Positions 1 through 9,617 are shown, counted from the stretch's first letter. The stretch: 64,000 nt of DNA from DATHAP01 sp963762865 (GCA_963762865.1 CAVXNC010000015.1:212197-276196), one strand, 5' to 3'. A program made the numbers and translations. Notes: generated by a model from the sequence alone, not told the origin.

Positions 1-907
1 ACGCGACGATCGCGCCGGCCGCATTGGCATGGGCCGCCATGTCTACGGGGTCCCAGCCCGCAAGCAGTCCGTGCACCAGGGCGGCGCCGAAGGCGTCCCC
101 TGCGCCGAGCCCGCACACGACCTCGACCAGGTGCGGGCGCACCGTGGTCATGCCCTCCCTGGTGGCGACCAGGACGCCCTCGGCCCCCTGCTTCACCAGC
201 GCGAGCCGCACACCGGCGGCGAGCAGCCGTTCCGCCGCCTCGACCGGCTCGGCCGTGCCCACGGCGACCTCCGCCTCGGCCCGGTTGCCCACCACCACGT
301 CGACGTGCTCGAGCATCGCCCGGTACTGCTCGCGGGCGTGCTCCGGCGACGGCCAGAACATCGGCCGCCAGTCGAGGTCGAGGACCGTGTGCCGGCCGCT
401 CCCCTCAGCCGGCCGGCCGCGGCGACGCAGCATCTCGTGCTGCGTGCTCCTGGCCGGCTCGACGGACACACCCGTGCCCGTCACCCACAGCAGGGGGACT
501 TCGGTGACGACGTCCCACGGCACGTCGTCCGTCCGCAGCACGAGGTCCGGCGCGATCGGGTCGCGGTAGAAGAGCAGCGGCGGGTCCTCCGGCGGGTCCA
601 GCTCGCAGAAGACCACCGGGGTGTGCAGGTCGGGCTCGGTGCCGACGTACGACGTGTCGACACCGAAGCCGTCCAGCGCAGTGCGGACGTACGTCCCGAA
701 GCCGTCCTCACCGACCTTGGTGAGGACGGCCGAGCGGCGACCCAGCCGCGCCGCCCCGACGGCGACGTTGGTGGCCGTCCCGCCGAGGAACTTGGCGAAG
801 GTGCGCACCTCGGCCAGCGGCCCGGTCTGCTCCGGGTAGAGGTCGACGCCGACCCGCCCGACGGTCAGGACCTCGAGACCCGACGACGGTGTGGTGGGTG
901 TCGACAT
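1..907 (-). CDS. iolC: 5-dehydro-2-deoxygluconokinase, C-terminus cut by window edge
   Basis: PfkB-family sugar kinase. Next to iolA and iolG it is best read as the cytosolic ATP-dependent kinase that phosphorylates 5-dehydro-2-deoxygluconate in myo-inositol catabolism. Translating the reverse strand from ATG 905-907 gives about 302 codons without a stop. The N-terminal part has GGTATNVAVGAARLG, the family's sugar-binding glycine segment. Near the left edge is GLGAGDAFGAAL, the anion-hole motif with the catalytic Asp. Only the extreme C-terminus should be missing. The start lies 14 bp after the iolA stop, so the two are probably co-transcribed. Assignment to IolC rather than another PfkB kinase rests on the neighbours. 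Confidence 0.87.
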   Translation of the reverse strand, partial: MSTPTTPSSGLEVLTVGRVGVDLYPEQTGPLAEVRTFAKFLGGTATNVAVGAARLGRRSAVLTKVGEDGFGTYVRTALDGFGVDTSYVGTEPDLHTPVVFCELDPPEDPPLLFYRDPIAPDLVLRTDDVPWDVVTEVPLLWVTGTGVSVEPARSTQHEMLRRRGRPAEGSGRHTVLDLDWRPMFWPSPEHAREQYRAMLEHVDVVVGNRAEAEVAVGTAEPVEAAERLLAAGVRLALVKQGAEGVLVATREGMTTVRPHLVEVVCGLGAGDAFGAALVHGLLAGWDPVDMAAHANAAGAIVA

Positions 908-921
908 GGCGCTCTGCCCCG

Positions 922-2418
922 TCAGCTGGACGTCGGGAAGTGGAAGCTGGAGCCCGCGGGGTGCTCGACCTGCGGCCAGCGCGAAGTGACCACCTTCGAC
1001 CGGGTGTAGAAGGCGATCCCGTCGCTGCCGTGGATGCGCGACTGGCCGAAGAGCGAGTCTTTCCAGCCGCCGAACGAGTAGTAGGCCATCGGCACCGGGA
1101 TCGGCACGTTGATGCCGATCATCCCGACCGTCACGCCGCGCTGGAAGCGCCGCGCGGCCTCGCCGCTCGAGGTGAAGATGGCCGTGCCGTTGCCGTAGGG
1201 GTTGGCGTTGACGAGCTCGATCGCCTCGTCGACCGTCGTCGCGCGGACCACGGACAGCACCGGTCCGAAGATCTCCTCGCGGTAGACGTCCATCTCGGTC
1301 GTGACCTGGTCGATGACGGTCGGGCCGACCCAGAAGCCGTCGTCGTGGCCGGCGACGCGGTAGCCACGGCCGTCGACGGCAAGGCGGGCGCCCTGCTCCT
1401 CTCCGCGGCCGATCAGCCCGGTGATCCGGTCGCGCGCCGCGGCGGTCACGACCGGTCCCATCTCGCTGTCGGCGTCGCGTCCCGGCCCGACCCGCACCTT
1501 GCCGGCCTTCGCGACGACGGCGTCCACGATGCTGTCGCCCGCGTCGCCGACGGTGACGGCGGCCGAGATGGCCATGCAGCGCTCACCGGCAGACCCGAAC
1601 GCGGCGGCGACGAGGTGGTCGGACGCGTAGTCGACGTCGGCGTCGGGCAGCACGATGGCGTGGTTCTTCGCGCCTCCGAGCGCCTGGACCCGCTTGCCGT
1701 GCGCCGTGCCGCGCTCGTGGATGTACTTCGCGATCGGCGTGGAGCCGACGAACGAGACGGCGGCGACGTCCGGGTGCTCCAGCAGCGCGTCGACCGAGTC
1801 CTTGTCGCCGTGCACCACGTTGAAGACGCCGTCCGGCAGGCCCGCCTCGGCCCACAGCTCGGCGACCAGCATCGACACGGACGGGTCGCGCTCGCTCGGC
1901 TTGAGGACGAACGCGTTGCCGCAGGCGATGGCCACCGGGTGCATCCACATCGGGACCATGACCGGGAAGTTGAAGGGCGTGATCCCGGCGACCACTCCCA
2001 GCGGCTCACGGAAGCTGAAGACGTCGACCCCGCCGGACACCTGGTCCGAGTACTCACCCTTGATGAGGTGCGGGATCCCGCACGCGAACTCCACGACCTC
2101 GAGTCCGCGCTGCACCTCGCCCAGCGCGTCGGAGACGACCTTGCCGTGCTCGTCGGAGATGACCTCGGCGAGGTCCTGCGCCCGTCGGACCGCCAGCTCG
2201 CGGAAGGCGAAGAGCACCTTGGTCCGCTGCGACAGCGACGACTGGCCCCACGTCTCGAAGGCCTTCCTCGCCGACGCGACGGCCGCGTCCACGTCGGCGC
2301 GTGCGGCCAGCACCACCTGGGCCTGCTGCTCCCCCGTCGCCGGGTTGAAGACCGGTGCCGTCCGGCTCGACGTCCCCGCCGTCGTCGCGCCGCCGATCCA
2401 GTGCTCGATGGTCCTCAC
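922..2418 (-). CDS. iolA: CoA-acylating methylmalonate-semialdehyde dehydrogenase
   Basis: The 498-residue aldehyde dehydrogenase family protein has the usual length for MmsA/IolA. It oxidises malonate or methylmalonate semialdehyde with NAD+ and CoA to acetyl-CoA or propionyl-CoA, the last step of inositol breakdown and also part of valine catabolism. The motif GSAGERCMAIS carries the catalytic Cys at about residue 284, and the N-terminus IEHWIGGATTAG is typical of the family. It sits between the TIM-barrel gene (96 bp gap) and iolC (14 bp gap) on one strand, which favours the inositol role. Confidence 0.93.
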   Translation of the reverse strand: MRTIEHWIGGATTAGTSSRTAPVFNPATGEQQAQVVLAARADVDAAVASARKAFETWGQSSLSQRTKVLFAFRELAVRRAQDLAEVISDEHGKVVSDALGEVQRGLEVVEFACGIPHLIKGEYSDQVSGGVDVFSFREPLGVVAGITPFNFPVMVPMWMHPVAIACGNAFVLKPSERDPSVSMLVAELWAEAGLPDGVFNVVHGDKDSVDALLEHPDVAAVSFVGSTPIAKYIHERGTAHGKRVQALGGAKNHAIVLPDADVDYASDHLVAAAFGSAGERCMAISAAVTVGDAGDSIVDAVVAKAGKVRVGPGRDADSEMGPVVTAAARDRITGLIGRGEEQGARLAVDGRGYRVAGHDDGFWVGPTVIDQVTTEMDVYREEIFGPVLSVVRATTVDEAIELVNANPYGNGTAIFTSSGEAARRFQRGVTVGMIGINVPIPVPMAYYSFGGWKDSLFGQSRIHGSDGIAFYTRSKVVTSRWPQVEHPAGSSFHFPTSS

Positions 2419-2514
2419 GGGTGTCCTCTTCCTGGCAGGGGGGCTGCGGTCCGGCCGCGGCCCTGGCGAGTCTGGTGTGGCGTCGATCCTGACGTGACGC
2501 TGCGGTTCCCGAAC

Positions 2515-3390
2515 CTATCCGGCGATCCCCTGCAGGAAGGCGACACCGGCCCGGACGTCGTCGAGCGCGCGGTCACCGTCCCGCTCCGACCCGAGCACGG
2601 TGTCCTGCTCCATGACGTACCAGCCGTCGTAGCCGGCCGCATCCAGCGTCGTCACGATGGCCGCGACGTCGACGTCGCCCTGGCCCAGCGGCCGGTACAT
2701 CCCGGCCGCGACCGCCGCGGTGTAGGTGGACTCGCCGGACTGCACCCTGCGGGCCCACGACAGGTCGACGTCCTTGAGGTGGGTGTGGGCGATGCGGTCG
2801 GTCGCGTCGGCGGCCAGCGCCACCGGGTCGCTGCCGCCGACGAGCAGGTGACCCGTGTCCAGACACAGCGGCACGCCGGATCCCTCGAGCACCCGGCGTA
2901 CGTCGTCAGCGGTCTCGACCATCGTGCCGACGTGCGGGTGCAGACAGGCGCGGACCCCGCGGTCGGCCGCGTGCGCCGCCAGCCGGTCGAGGTTGCCGAG
3001 CAGTCGCGTCCAGTCCGCGGCGGCCAGCTCCGGCCGGGAGTCGTAACCGTCCGAGCCGCTGGCTGCCGCCAGCACCAGGACACCGGCCCCGGTCGCGAGG
3101 AACGAGTCGAGCGCACCGTCCACGCCGGGCAGCGGGTCATGGTCCGGGTCGTGCAGCAGCACGGGCACGAAGCCCCCGACGGCGGCGAGGCCGTGCTCGG
3201 CGAGCGTGGCGGCCTTCGCGGCCGGGTCGTCGGGCAGGAAGCCGTCCGGCCCGAACTCGGTGGCGACCAGCCCGACGTCACGCATCTCGGTCAGCACGCG
3301 CTTGGCCTCGAGCTGGTGCCCCCAGCCGGGCACCTCGCAGACGCCCCACGAGATCGGGGCACCGGCGACCCGCTCCATCAGCCCGGTCAC
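2515..3390 (-). CDS. Sugar phosphate isomerase/epimerase (IolE/IolI-like TIM barrel)
   Basis: This 291-residue protein belongs to the xylose-isomerase-like TIM-barrel family. It begins near PISWGVCEVPGWGHQL, and further on has CLDTGHLLVGG and HTHLKDVD, which carry the metal-binding acidic and His residues of the fold. In an inositol cluster it is probably inosose dehydratase (IolE) or inosose isomerase (IolI); sequence alone does not separate them. The GTG start at 3390 overlaps the iolG stop by four bases (GTGA), a translational-coupling arrangement seen many times in this window. The reading frame extends much further upstream, but that part is antisense or shadow of iolG. Confidence 0.83.
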   Translation of the reverse strand: MTGLMERVAGAPISWGVCEVPGWGHQLEAKRVLTEMRDVGLVATEFGPDGFLPDDPAAKAATLAEHGLAAVGGFVPVLLHDPDHDPLPGVDGALDSFLATGAGVLVLAAASGSDGYDSRPELAAADWTRLLGNLDRLAAHAADRGVRACLHPHVGTMVETADDVRRVLEGSGVPLCLDTGHLLVGGSDPVALAADATDRIAHTHLKDVDLSWARRVQSGESTYTAAVAAGMYRPLGQGDVDVAAIVTTLDAAGYDGWYVMEQDTVLGSERDGDRALDDVRAGVAFLQGIAG

Positions 3391-4388
3391 CGGCGGACCT
3401 CCTCGAGTGACACCGGCCGGTGCTCGGCCCGCGAGAGCTCGCAGGCCTCCGCGACGTAGAAGGCCTCCAGGGCGTCGGCGACCGTGCAGCTCGCCTGCTC
3501 GGCGCCGGCGACGATGCGGGTGAAGGCGGTCAGCTCGGCGACGTACGCGTCGTGGAAGCGCTCCATGAACGCGGGGTACGGCGCGCCGCCGGGGAAGGCG
3601 ACGCCGGGCTCGGCCGACCGGAGCGGAAGCCGGTCGTCCAGGCCCACCGAGACGCTGTCCTTCGACCCCAGGACCTCCAGACGCACGTCGTAGCCGCGGG
3701 CGTTGTAGCGGGTCGCCGACACCAGCGCGAAGGTGCCGTCGTCGAGTGTCATGACCACCGCGGCCGCGTCGACGTCGCCGTGCTCGGCGAAGAAGGCGGC
3801 ACCGCGGTTGGCGCCCACCGCGTAGACCTCGCGGACCTCGTGGCCGCTCACCCACCGGACCGAGTCGAAGTCGTGGACGCTGCAGTCGCGGAAGATGCCG
3901 CCGGAGTGGCCGATGTAGTCGGCCGGCGGCGGCGCGGCGTCGAGCGTCCCGGACCGCATCGTGTGGATCCAGCCCAGCTCACCTGAGGCGACGGCGGCCC
4001 GCGCCGCGACGTAGCCCCGGTCGAAGCGGCGTTGGAAGCCGATCTGCACCTGCACGTCCGAGCCGGCCAGCTTGTCGAGGACGGCGAGGGTCCCGTCGAC
4101 GTCGGCGGCGACCGGCTTCTCGCAGAAGGTCGGGATGGCGGCGTCGACCCCGGCGAGGATCAGTGGCGCGTGGGCATCGGTGGCGGCGGCGATGACCAGG
4201 CCGTCGATCCCGGCGGTGAAGAGCTCGTCCGGAGCGCTGACGCTCTCGACACCCAGCCGCCCGGCGACGTCCGCTGCCCGGCCGGGCACCGCGTCCGCGA
4301 CCACCAGCGACTCGACCTCGGGGATCGCCTGCAGGGTGGCGGCATGGAAGGCTCCGATGCGACCGACCCCGGCGAGTCCGATGCGCAT
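3387..4388 (-). CDS. iolG: Inositol 2-dehydrogenase (Gfo/Idh/MocA family)
   Basis: NAD-dependent oxidation of myo-inositol to 2-keto-myo-inositol (scyllo-inosose), the first catabolic step. The 333-residue protein opens with a Rossmann fold, MRIGLAGVGRIGAFHA, followed by the family signature FCEKPVAADVD, whose Lys is catalytic. RDCSVHDFDSVRW holds the active-site Asp and His. ATG 4388 is chosen because it begins directly at the Rossmann strand; the open frame to 4640 runs into the promoter. It is the first gene of the iolG - TIM barrel - iolA - iolC transcript. Confidence 0.9.
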   Translation of the reverse strand: MRIGLAGVGRIGAFHAATLQAIPEVESLVVADAVPGRAADVAGRLGVESVSAPDELFTAGIDGLVIAAATDAHAPLILAGVDAAIPTFCEKPVAADVDGTLAVLDKLAGSDVQVQIGFQRRFDRGYVAARAAVASGELGWIHTMRSGTLDAAPPPADYIGHSGGIFRDCSVHDFDSVRWVSGHEVREVYAVGANRGAAFFAEHGDVDAAAVVMTLDDGTFALVSATRYNARGYDVRLEVLGSKDSVSVGLDDRLPLRSAEPGVAFPGGAPYPAFMERFHDAYVAELTAFTRIVAGAEQASCTVADALEAFYVAEACELSRAEHRPVSLEEVRR

Positions 4389-4497
4389 GCGGTGACCTCT
4401 CGTCCACGGATGGGGGGGCCGGCGACGTCCTGTCCTGGTCGTCGACGCCGGCGGCTGCTCGGATCGTTCCCCCGCGGCACGAGCCGTGTCAAGGATT

Positions 4498-4510
4498 AGA
4501 CAGGATGTCT
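4498..4510. promoter_or_regulatory. Palindromic operator between iolG and the GntR gene
   Basis: AGACA-GGA-TGTCT is a perfect inverted repeat in the 145 bp between the divergent genes. It begins 24 bp before the regulator start. GntR/HutC regulators usually bind short palindromes in such positions, so this is a candidate site for the adjacent regulator. Binding is inferred. Confidence 0.5.
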
Positions 4511-4533
4511 TTACATAGTGGTCGCTGCGCGAG

Positions 4534-5295
4534 ATGCTGCCGGCCATGACGACGCCCGCCGCGCCCCTGGTGGTGGACCTGGATCGCTCGAGCCCGATGC
4601 CGCTGTGGTCCCAGCTGGCCAGCCAGCTCGAGTCCGCCATCGAGCGCGGCGACCTGCGGCCGGGTCAGCGGCTCGACAACGAGGTCGACCTGGCCGAGCG
4701 CTGCGGCCTCTCCCGCCCGACCGTCCGGCGCGCGATCGAGGACCTCGTGGCCCAGGGGCTGCTCGTGCGCCGCCGCGGCGTGGGCACCCAGGTTGTCCAG
4801 ACGCCGGTGAAGCGCTCCCTCGAGCTGTCCTCACTGCACGACGACCTGGCGAGCAGCGGTCGTCGCCCCGCCACCCGGGTGCTTGGCTGCGACTTGGTGC
4901 CGGCCGATGACACCGTCGCGACCGCCCTCGGGCTGCGCGCGGGCGAGCCGGTCGTCGCCCTCGAGCGCCTCAGGTCGGCCCGGGACGAACCGTTGGCGAT
5001 CCTGCGCAACTGGCTGCCCGCCGACCTGGGCGAGCTCTCCGCGGGGCTGCTCGGAGATCACGGCCTCTACGCCCTGCTGCGCCGCTACGGCGTGCACCTG
5101 CGGATCGCGAACCAGCGGATCGGCGCAACGACTGCTGACGCGGACCAGGCGCGGCTGCTCGCCTGCCGGGAGGGCGACGCCCTGGTGACGATGGAGCGGC
5201 TCTCCTACGACGACACCGGGCGGCCGGTGGAGCTGGGCCGGCACCTCTACCGGGCCGACTCCTACAGCTTCGAGATCACCGTCGTGGGCCGCTGA
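4534..5295 (+). CDS. GntR/HutC-family regulator, likely inositol-pathway repressor
   Basis: The 253-residue protein has an N-terminal GntR winged helix (about residues 22-85; the recognition segment contains LSRPTVRRAIEDL) and a C-terminal UTRA effector domain (about 105-250). It is divergent from iolG with a short intergenic palindrome, so it most likely represses the iol operon and itself until an inositol-derived ligand binds. A second in-frame ATG at 4546 is an equally possible start. The effector is not visible from the sequence. Confidence 0.82.
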   Translation: MLPAMTTPAAPLVVDLDRSSPMPLWSQLASQLESAIERGDLRPGQRLDNEVDLAERCGLSRPTVRRAIEDLVAQGLLVRRRGVGTQVVQTPVKRSLELSSLHDDLASSGRRPATRVLGCDLVPADDTVATALGLRAGEPVVALERLRSARDEPLAILRNWLPADLGELSAGLLGDHGLYALLRRYGVHLRIANQRIGATTADADQARLLACREGDALVTMERLSYDDTGRPVELGRHLYRADSYSFEITVVGR

Positions 5296-5351
5296 GCGGG
5301 CTCCCCGCGACTGACCGGCTCGCCGCTGACGACCGGCCGCGGCGTACCGCC

Positions 5352-7748
5352 TCAGGCCTTGCCGCTGGTCACCCGGTAGACGTCGAACACCCCGTCGACA
5401 CCGCGCACCGCACGCAGCACGTGGCCGAGGTGCTTGGGGTCGCCCATCTCGAAGGTGAACCGCGAGAGCGCGACCCGGTCGCGGGTGGTGGTGACCGAGG
5501 CCGACAGGATGTTGACGTGCTGGTCCGACAGCACGCGGGTCACGTCCGAGAGCAGCCGGGACCGGTCGAGGGCCTCGACCTGGATCGCGACCAGGAAGAC
5601 CGACGACGCCGAGGGCGCCCACTCGACGTCGACCATCCGGTCGGTCTGGCTCGACAGTGCCTGCGCGTTGACGCAGTCCTGGCGGTGCACCGAGACGCCG
5701 CTCCCCCGCGTGACGAACCCGACGATCCCGTCGCCCGGCACCGGCGTGCAGCAGCGGGCCAGCTTCACCCAGACGTCCGACGCGCCCTTCACCACGACGC
5801 CGGGGTCCTTGGACGTACGTGGCCGGCGGGAGGTGACACCCGGCGTAGTGACCTCCGCCAGGTCCTCGGTGGCCCCGTCCTCGCCACCGAGGGACTCGAC
5901 GAGCTTGCCGACGACCGACTGGGCCGACACGTGGTTGTCGCCGACGGCGGCGTAGAGGCCGGAGATGTCCGGGTAGCGCAGGTCGTGGGCCAGCGTCGTG
6001 AGCGTCTCGGTGGTGAGCAGCCGCTGCACCGGCAGGTTCTGCTTGCGCATCGCCTTGGCGATCGCGTCGCGCCCCTGCTCGATGGCCTCTTCGCGGCGTT
6101 CCTTCGAGAACCAGGCGCGGATCTTGTTGCGGGCGCGGGGGCTCTTGACGAAGGTCAGCCAGTCACGGCTCGGCCCGGCGGTCTGCGCCTTGGAGGTGAA
6201 GACCTCGACCAGGTCGCCGTTGTCGAGGGTGCTCTCGAGCGGCACCAGCCGGCCGTTGACGCGCGCGCCGATCGTGCGGTGGCCGACCTCGGTGTGCACC
6301 GCGTAGGCGAAGTCGATCGGCGTCGCACCGGCGGGCAGCGCGATGACGTCACCCTTGGGCGTGAAGACGAAGACCTCGGCCGACTTGAGGTCGAAGCGCA
6401 GGCTCTCGAGGAACTCGCCCGGGTCCTCGGTCTCCTTCTGCCAGTCGAGCAGCTGCCGCAGCCAGGCCATGTCGTTGGCAGCTGCGTCGGTCCCGTCGAC
6501 CGCACGCGCGCCCTTGGACGTGTCGTCCTGCGCGGCGGCCGGGTCCTCCTTGTACTTCCAGTGCGCCGCGACGCCGTACTCCGCGCGGCGGTGCATCGCG
6601 AAGGTGCGGATCTGCAGCTCGACCGGCTTGCCCTCCGGCCCGATGACCGTCGTGTGCAGCGACTGGTACATGTTGAACTTGGGCATCGCGATGTAGTCCT
6701 TGAACCGGCCGGGCACCGGGTTCCATCGCGCATGCACCGACCCGAGGGCCCCGTAGCAGTCGCGGACCGAGTCCACCAGGACGCGGATGCCGACCAGGTC
6801 GTAGATGTCGGCGAAGTCGCGGCCGCGCACGATCATCTTCTGGTAGATCGAGTAGTAGTGCTTGGGCCGGCCGGTGACCTGCGCCCGGATCTTGGCGCCC
6901 TTGAGGTCGTCGGTGACGTGCTCGATGACGCCGGTCAGGTAGTCCGAACGGCTCGGCGCCCGGTCCGACACGAGCCGCACGATCTCGTCGTAGACCTTGG
7001 GGTAGAGCGTCGCGAACGACAGGTCCTCGAGCTCCCACTTGAGGGTGTTCATGCCCAGCCGGTGGGCGAGCGGGGCGAAGATCTCCAGGCACTCGCGGGC
7101 CTTCTGCTCCTGCTTCTCCTGCCGCAGGTAGCGGATGGTGCGCATGTTGTGCAGCCGGTCGGCGAGCTTGATGACCAGGACGCGGATGTCGCGCGCCATC
7201 GCGACGACCATCTTGCGGACCGTCTCGGCCTGCGCCGACTCGCCGTACTTGACCTTGTCGAGCTTGGTCACGCCGTCGACGAGGTCCGCGATCTCGTCGC
7301 CGAACTCCGCCCGCAGCTCCTTGAGCGTGTAGGGGGTGTCCTCGACGGTGTCGTGCAGGAGCGCGGCGCACAGCGTGGGCGGGGTCATGCCCAGCTCGGC
7401 GAGGATGGTGGTGACCGCCAGCGGGTGGGTGATGAACGGGTCGCCGCTCTTGCGCTCCTGGCCGCGGTGGTGCAGCTCGGCGACGTCGTACGCCCTCTCC
7501 ATGAGGCGCAGGTCGGCCTTGGGGTGGGTCTGGCGGACCACGCGGAAGAGCGGCTCCAGCACCGGGTTGACCGAAGGGCGCTGGGCGCCGAGCCGGGCCA
7601 GCCGGGCGCGGACCCGCCGCGACGGGGGTGCGGTGGCGGTCAGTCCAGGGGCAGCAGGCTCCACGGCCTGCCCGGTGGGCGCACCAGCGGTGTCCGGCGG
7701 CGAACCTGCGTCGAGGTCGACCGGACTCGGCGTGGGGGCGTCCGCCAC
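5352..7748 (-). CDS. rel: Bifunctional (p)ppGpp synthetase/hydrolase RelA/SpoT
   Basis: A 798-residue long Rel enzyme that makes and degrades the starvation alarmone (p)ppGpp. In order it has a disordered N-terminus (1-65), an HD hydrolase domain with the ED motif in LLHDTVEDT, a synthetase domain with GIRVLVDSVRDCYGALG and the nucleotide-contacting YIAMPKFNMYQSLHTTV, a TGS domain (FTPKGDVIALPAGATPIDF), and a C-terminal zinc-finger/ACT module including CCTPVPGD and the RSRLLSDVTRVLS segment. Its place downstream of apt matches the conserved actinobacterial order. An intact HD domain indicates a true bifunctional enzyme. Confidence 0.96.
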   Translation of the reverse strand: MADAPTPSPVDLDAGSPPDTAGAPTGQAVEPAAPGLTATAPPSRRVRARLARLGAQRPSVNPVLEPLFRVVRQTHPKADLRLMERAYDVAELHHRGQERKSGDPFITHPLAVTTILAELGMTPPTLCAALLHDTVEDTPYTLKELRAEFGDEIADLVDGVTKLDKVKYGESAQAETVRKMVVAMARDIRVLVIKLADRLHNMRTIRYLRQEKQEQKARECLEIFAPLAHRLGMNTLKWELEDLSFATLYPKVYDEIVRLVSDRAPSRSDYLTGVIEHVTDDLKGAKIRAQVTGRPKHYYSIYQKMIVRGRDFADIYDLVGIRVLVDSVRDCYGALGSVHARWNPVPGRFKDYIAMPKFNMYQSLHTTVIGPEGKPVELQIRTFAMHRRAEYGVAAHWKYKEDPAAAQDDTSKGARAVDGTDAAANDMAWLRQLLDWQKETEDPGEFLESLRFDLKSAEVFVFTPKGDVIALPAGATPIDFAYAVHTEVGHRTIGARVNGRLVPLESTLDNGDLVEVFTSKAQTAGPSRDWLTFVKSPRARNKIRAWFSKERREEAIEQGRDAIAKAMRKQNLPVQRLLTTETLTTLAHDLRYPDISGLYAAVGDNHVSAQSVVGKLVESLGGEDGATEDLAEVTTPGVTSRRPRTSKDPGVVVKGASDVWVKLARCCTPVPGDGIVGFVTRGSGVSVHRQDCVNAQALSSQTDRMVDVEWAPSASSVFLVAIQVEALDRSRLLSDVTRVLSDQHVNILSASVTTTRDRVALSRFTFEMGDPKHLGHVLRAVRGVDGVFDVYRVTSGKA

Positions 7749-7815
7749 GAGCCGCTCCTGCTGTGGGTAGGTGTGCTTCGAGTCTAGTGCGGGCTCGCCG
7801 GCCGCCGCAGGACCC

Positions 7816-8388
7816 TCAGACCGTCAGCAGGACGTGCAGGTCGTCATCGACGCCGGCGGCAGCCAGTGCGGCGCGGCCATCGAGGAAGCCGAGCTCCATC
7901 AGCATCGCGACGCCGACGACCTCGCCGCCGCAGCGCCGCACCAGGTCGACGGTCGCCGCTGCCGTGCCACCCGTGGCGAGCACGTCGTCGACGATCAGCA
8001 CTCGTGCACCCGTGATGAACGCGTCCGAGGTCACCTCGAGGACGGCCGAGCCGTACTCCAGCTCGTAGGACGCCGAGACGGTCGTGCCGGGCAGCTTGCC
8101 CTGCTTGCGCACCGGCACGAAGCCGGCACCGAGCTCCAGCGCGACCGGCGCGCCGAGGACGAAGCCGCGGGCCTCGATGCCGGCGACCGCGTCGACGCCC
8201 GCCTCGGCGAAGGGCGCGGCCAGCGCGTCGACGACCTCCGTGAAGGTCGTGTGGTCGGCCAGCAACGGCGAGATGTCCTTGAAGACGACCCCCGGCTTGG
8301 GGAAGTCGGGCACGTCCCGGATCCTGGCCAGCAGCCGCCGGGCTCGCTCGTCGTCCGGACCGAGCGGGCCTGGCGGCTGGTCGCTCAT
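7816..8388 (-). CDS. apt: Adenine phosphoribosyltransferase
   Basis: Converts adenine and PRPP to AMP in purine salvage. The 190 residues contain PGVVFKDISPLL near the N-terminus and the PRPP-binding motif VLIVDDVLATGGT at about residue 130, both characteristic of Apt. The ATG at 8388 overlaps the secF stop by four bases (ATGA), so translation is probably coupled to secF. The gene lies between secF and rel as in other actinobacteria. The 67 bp to rel hold no evident gene. Confidence 0.95.
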   Translation of the reverse strand: MSDQPPGPLGPDDERARRLLARIRDVPDFPKPGVVFKDISPLLADHTTFTEVVDALAAPFAEAGVDAVAGIEARGFVLGAPVALELGAGFVPVRKQGKLPGTTVSASYELEYGSAVLEVTSDAFITGARVLIVDDVLATGGTAAATVDLVRRCGGEVVGVAMLMELGFLDGRAALAAAGVDDDLHVLLTV

Positions 8389-9617
8389 CGCTTCTTCTTC
8401 CCGCCCGAGCGGTTGCGCCCGCCGCCCTTGCGCTGCTGGTTGCGAGGCCGCTGCGAAGGCCGACGGTCGCTCGGGCGCGGCCGGCCGGCAGCGCCCGCGG
8501 GCACCGCGGCGACCTCGTCGGCATCGACGTCGTCGTCGACCGGGCCCGGCCCGCCGTCGCCGACCTCGTCGGTCGGCACGTGGGCGTAGGGGTCGGACTC
8601 GTCACGCGAGCGACGGCTGCTCGGCGTGGCGGGCCGCCCCGCCGACGTCGACGCCGGCTTGTCCTTGCGGTTGGCCACCCGCTTGGCGAGCGCCTGCATG
8701 GCGGGCTCGCGCTCCTTGAAGCCGGCCAGCAGCGGCGGCGCGATGAAGACCGACGAGTAGGCACCGACCGCGACACCGATGAAGAGCGCCAGCGACAGGT
8801 CCTTGAGGGGACCCGCGCCGAGCAGCACGATGCCGGCGAAGAGGATCGCCCCGATCGGCAGCAGCGCGATCACCGAGGTGTTGATCGAGCGGACCAGTGT
8901 CTGGTTGACGGCGAGGTTGACAGCTCCGCTGTAGGTCATCCGGCTGCCACCGGACAGCCCGTGGGTGTTCTCGCGCACCTTGTCGAAGACGACGACGGTG
9001 TCGTAGAGCGAGTAGCCGAGGATGGTGAGGAAGCCGATGACCGTGGCCGGTGTCACCTCGAAGCCGATGAGCGAGTAGAGCCCGGCGGTGATCACGAGGT
9101 CGTGCAGCAGCGCGAGCATCGCGGCCAGCGCCATCTTCCACTCGAAGTAGAGCGAGAGGAAGACGACGACACCGAGCAGGAAGAAGACCAGCGCCCGCAG
9201 GGCCTTGGACGAGATGTCCTTGCCCCAGCTGGGGCCGATGAACTGGGTGCTGACGTCGTCGCGCTGGACGTTGAAGCGCTCGGCCAGCGCGGTCTGGACC
9301 TCTTCCAGCTCGCGGTCGGTCAGGGTCTCCGTCTGCGCCCGGATCGTCGAGCTGCCGACGCGCTGGACGACGATCTCGCCGCCGACGACGTCGGAAACAG
9401 TCGAGCGGACGTTGTCCTCGTCCGCCGCCGGCGACGACACGCGGAACTCCGCGCCGCCGCGGAACTCGATGCCCAGCTTCAGGTGCAGCACGGAGAGCGA
9501 CAGGATCGAGATCACCAGCAGGGCGGCGGAGAAGCCGTACCAGAGCCTCCGGTGACCGATGAAGTCGTAGGAGACCTCACCGCGGTAGAGCCGGGCGCCG
9601 AGTCCAAGGACGCTCAT
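8385..9617 (-). CDS. secF: Protein-export membrane protein SecF
   Basis: SecF partners SecD in the SecDF complex, which uses the proton-motive force to help pull exported proteins through SecYEG. The 410-residue protein has an N-terminal membrane segment, GIEFRGGAEFRV (the periplasmic-domain signature), five further hydrophobic segments in residues 150-300, and a long disordered, basic C-terminal tail ending in KKKR, common in actinobacterial SecF. Its start immediately follows the secD stop. Confidence 0.95.
   Translation of the reverse strand: MSVLGLGARLYRGEVSYDFIGHRRLWYGFSAALLVISILSLSVLHLKLGIEFRGGAEFRVSSPAADEDNVRSTVSDVVGGEIVVQRVGSSTIRAQTETLTDRELEEVQTALAERFNVQRDDVSTQFIGPSWGKDISSKALRALVFFLLGVVVFLSLYFEWKMALAAMLALLHDLVITAGLYSLIGFEVTPATVIGFLTILGYSLYDTVVVFDKVRENTHGLSGGSRMTYSGAVNLAVNQTLVRSINTSVIALLPIGAILFAGIVLLGAGPLKDLSLALFIGVAVGAYSSVFIAPPLLAGFKEREPAMQALAKRVANRKDKPASTSAGRPATPSSRRSRDESDPYAHVPTDEVGDGGPGPVDDDVDADEVAAVPAGAAGRPRPSDRRPSQRPRNQQRKGGGRNRSGGKKKR

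Noticed and set aside
889..3459. 856-codon open frame on the + strand across the iol genes
   Set aside because: It is the antisense shadow of iolA and neighbours in GC-rich DNA. Its translation is Arg/Asp/Val-rich without any motif.
5421..7787. 788-codon + strand frame opposite rel
   Set aside because: Shadow of rel; rel has all domains and motifs, while the frame has none.
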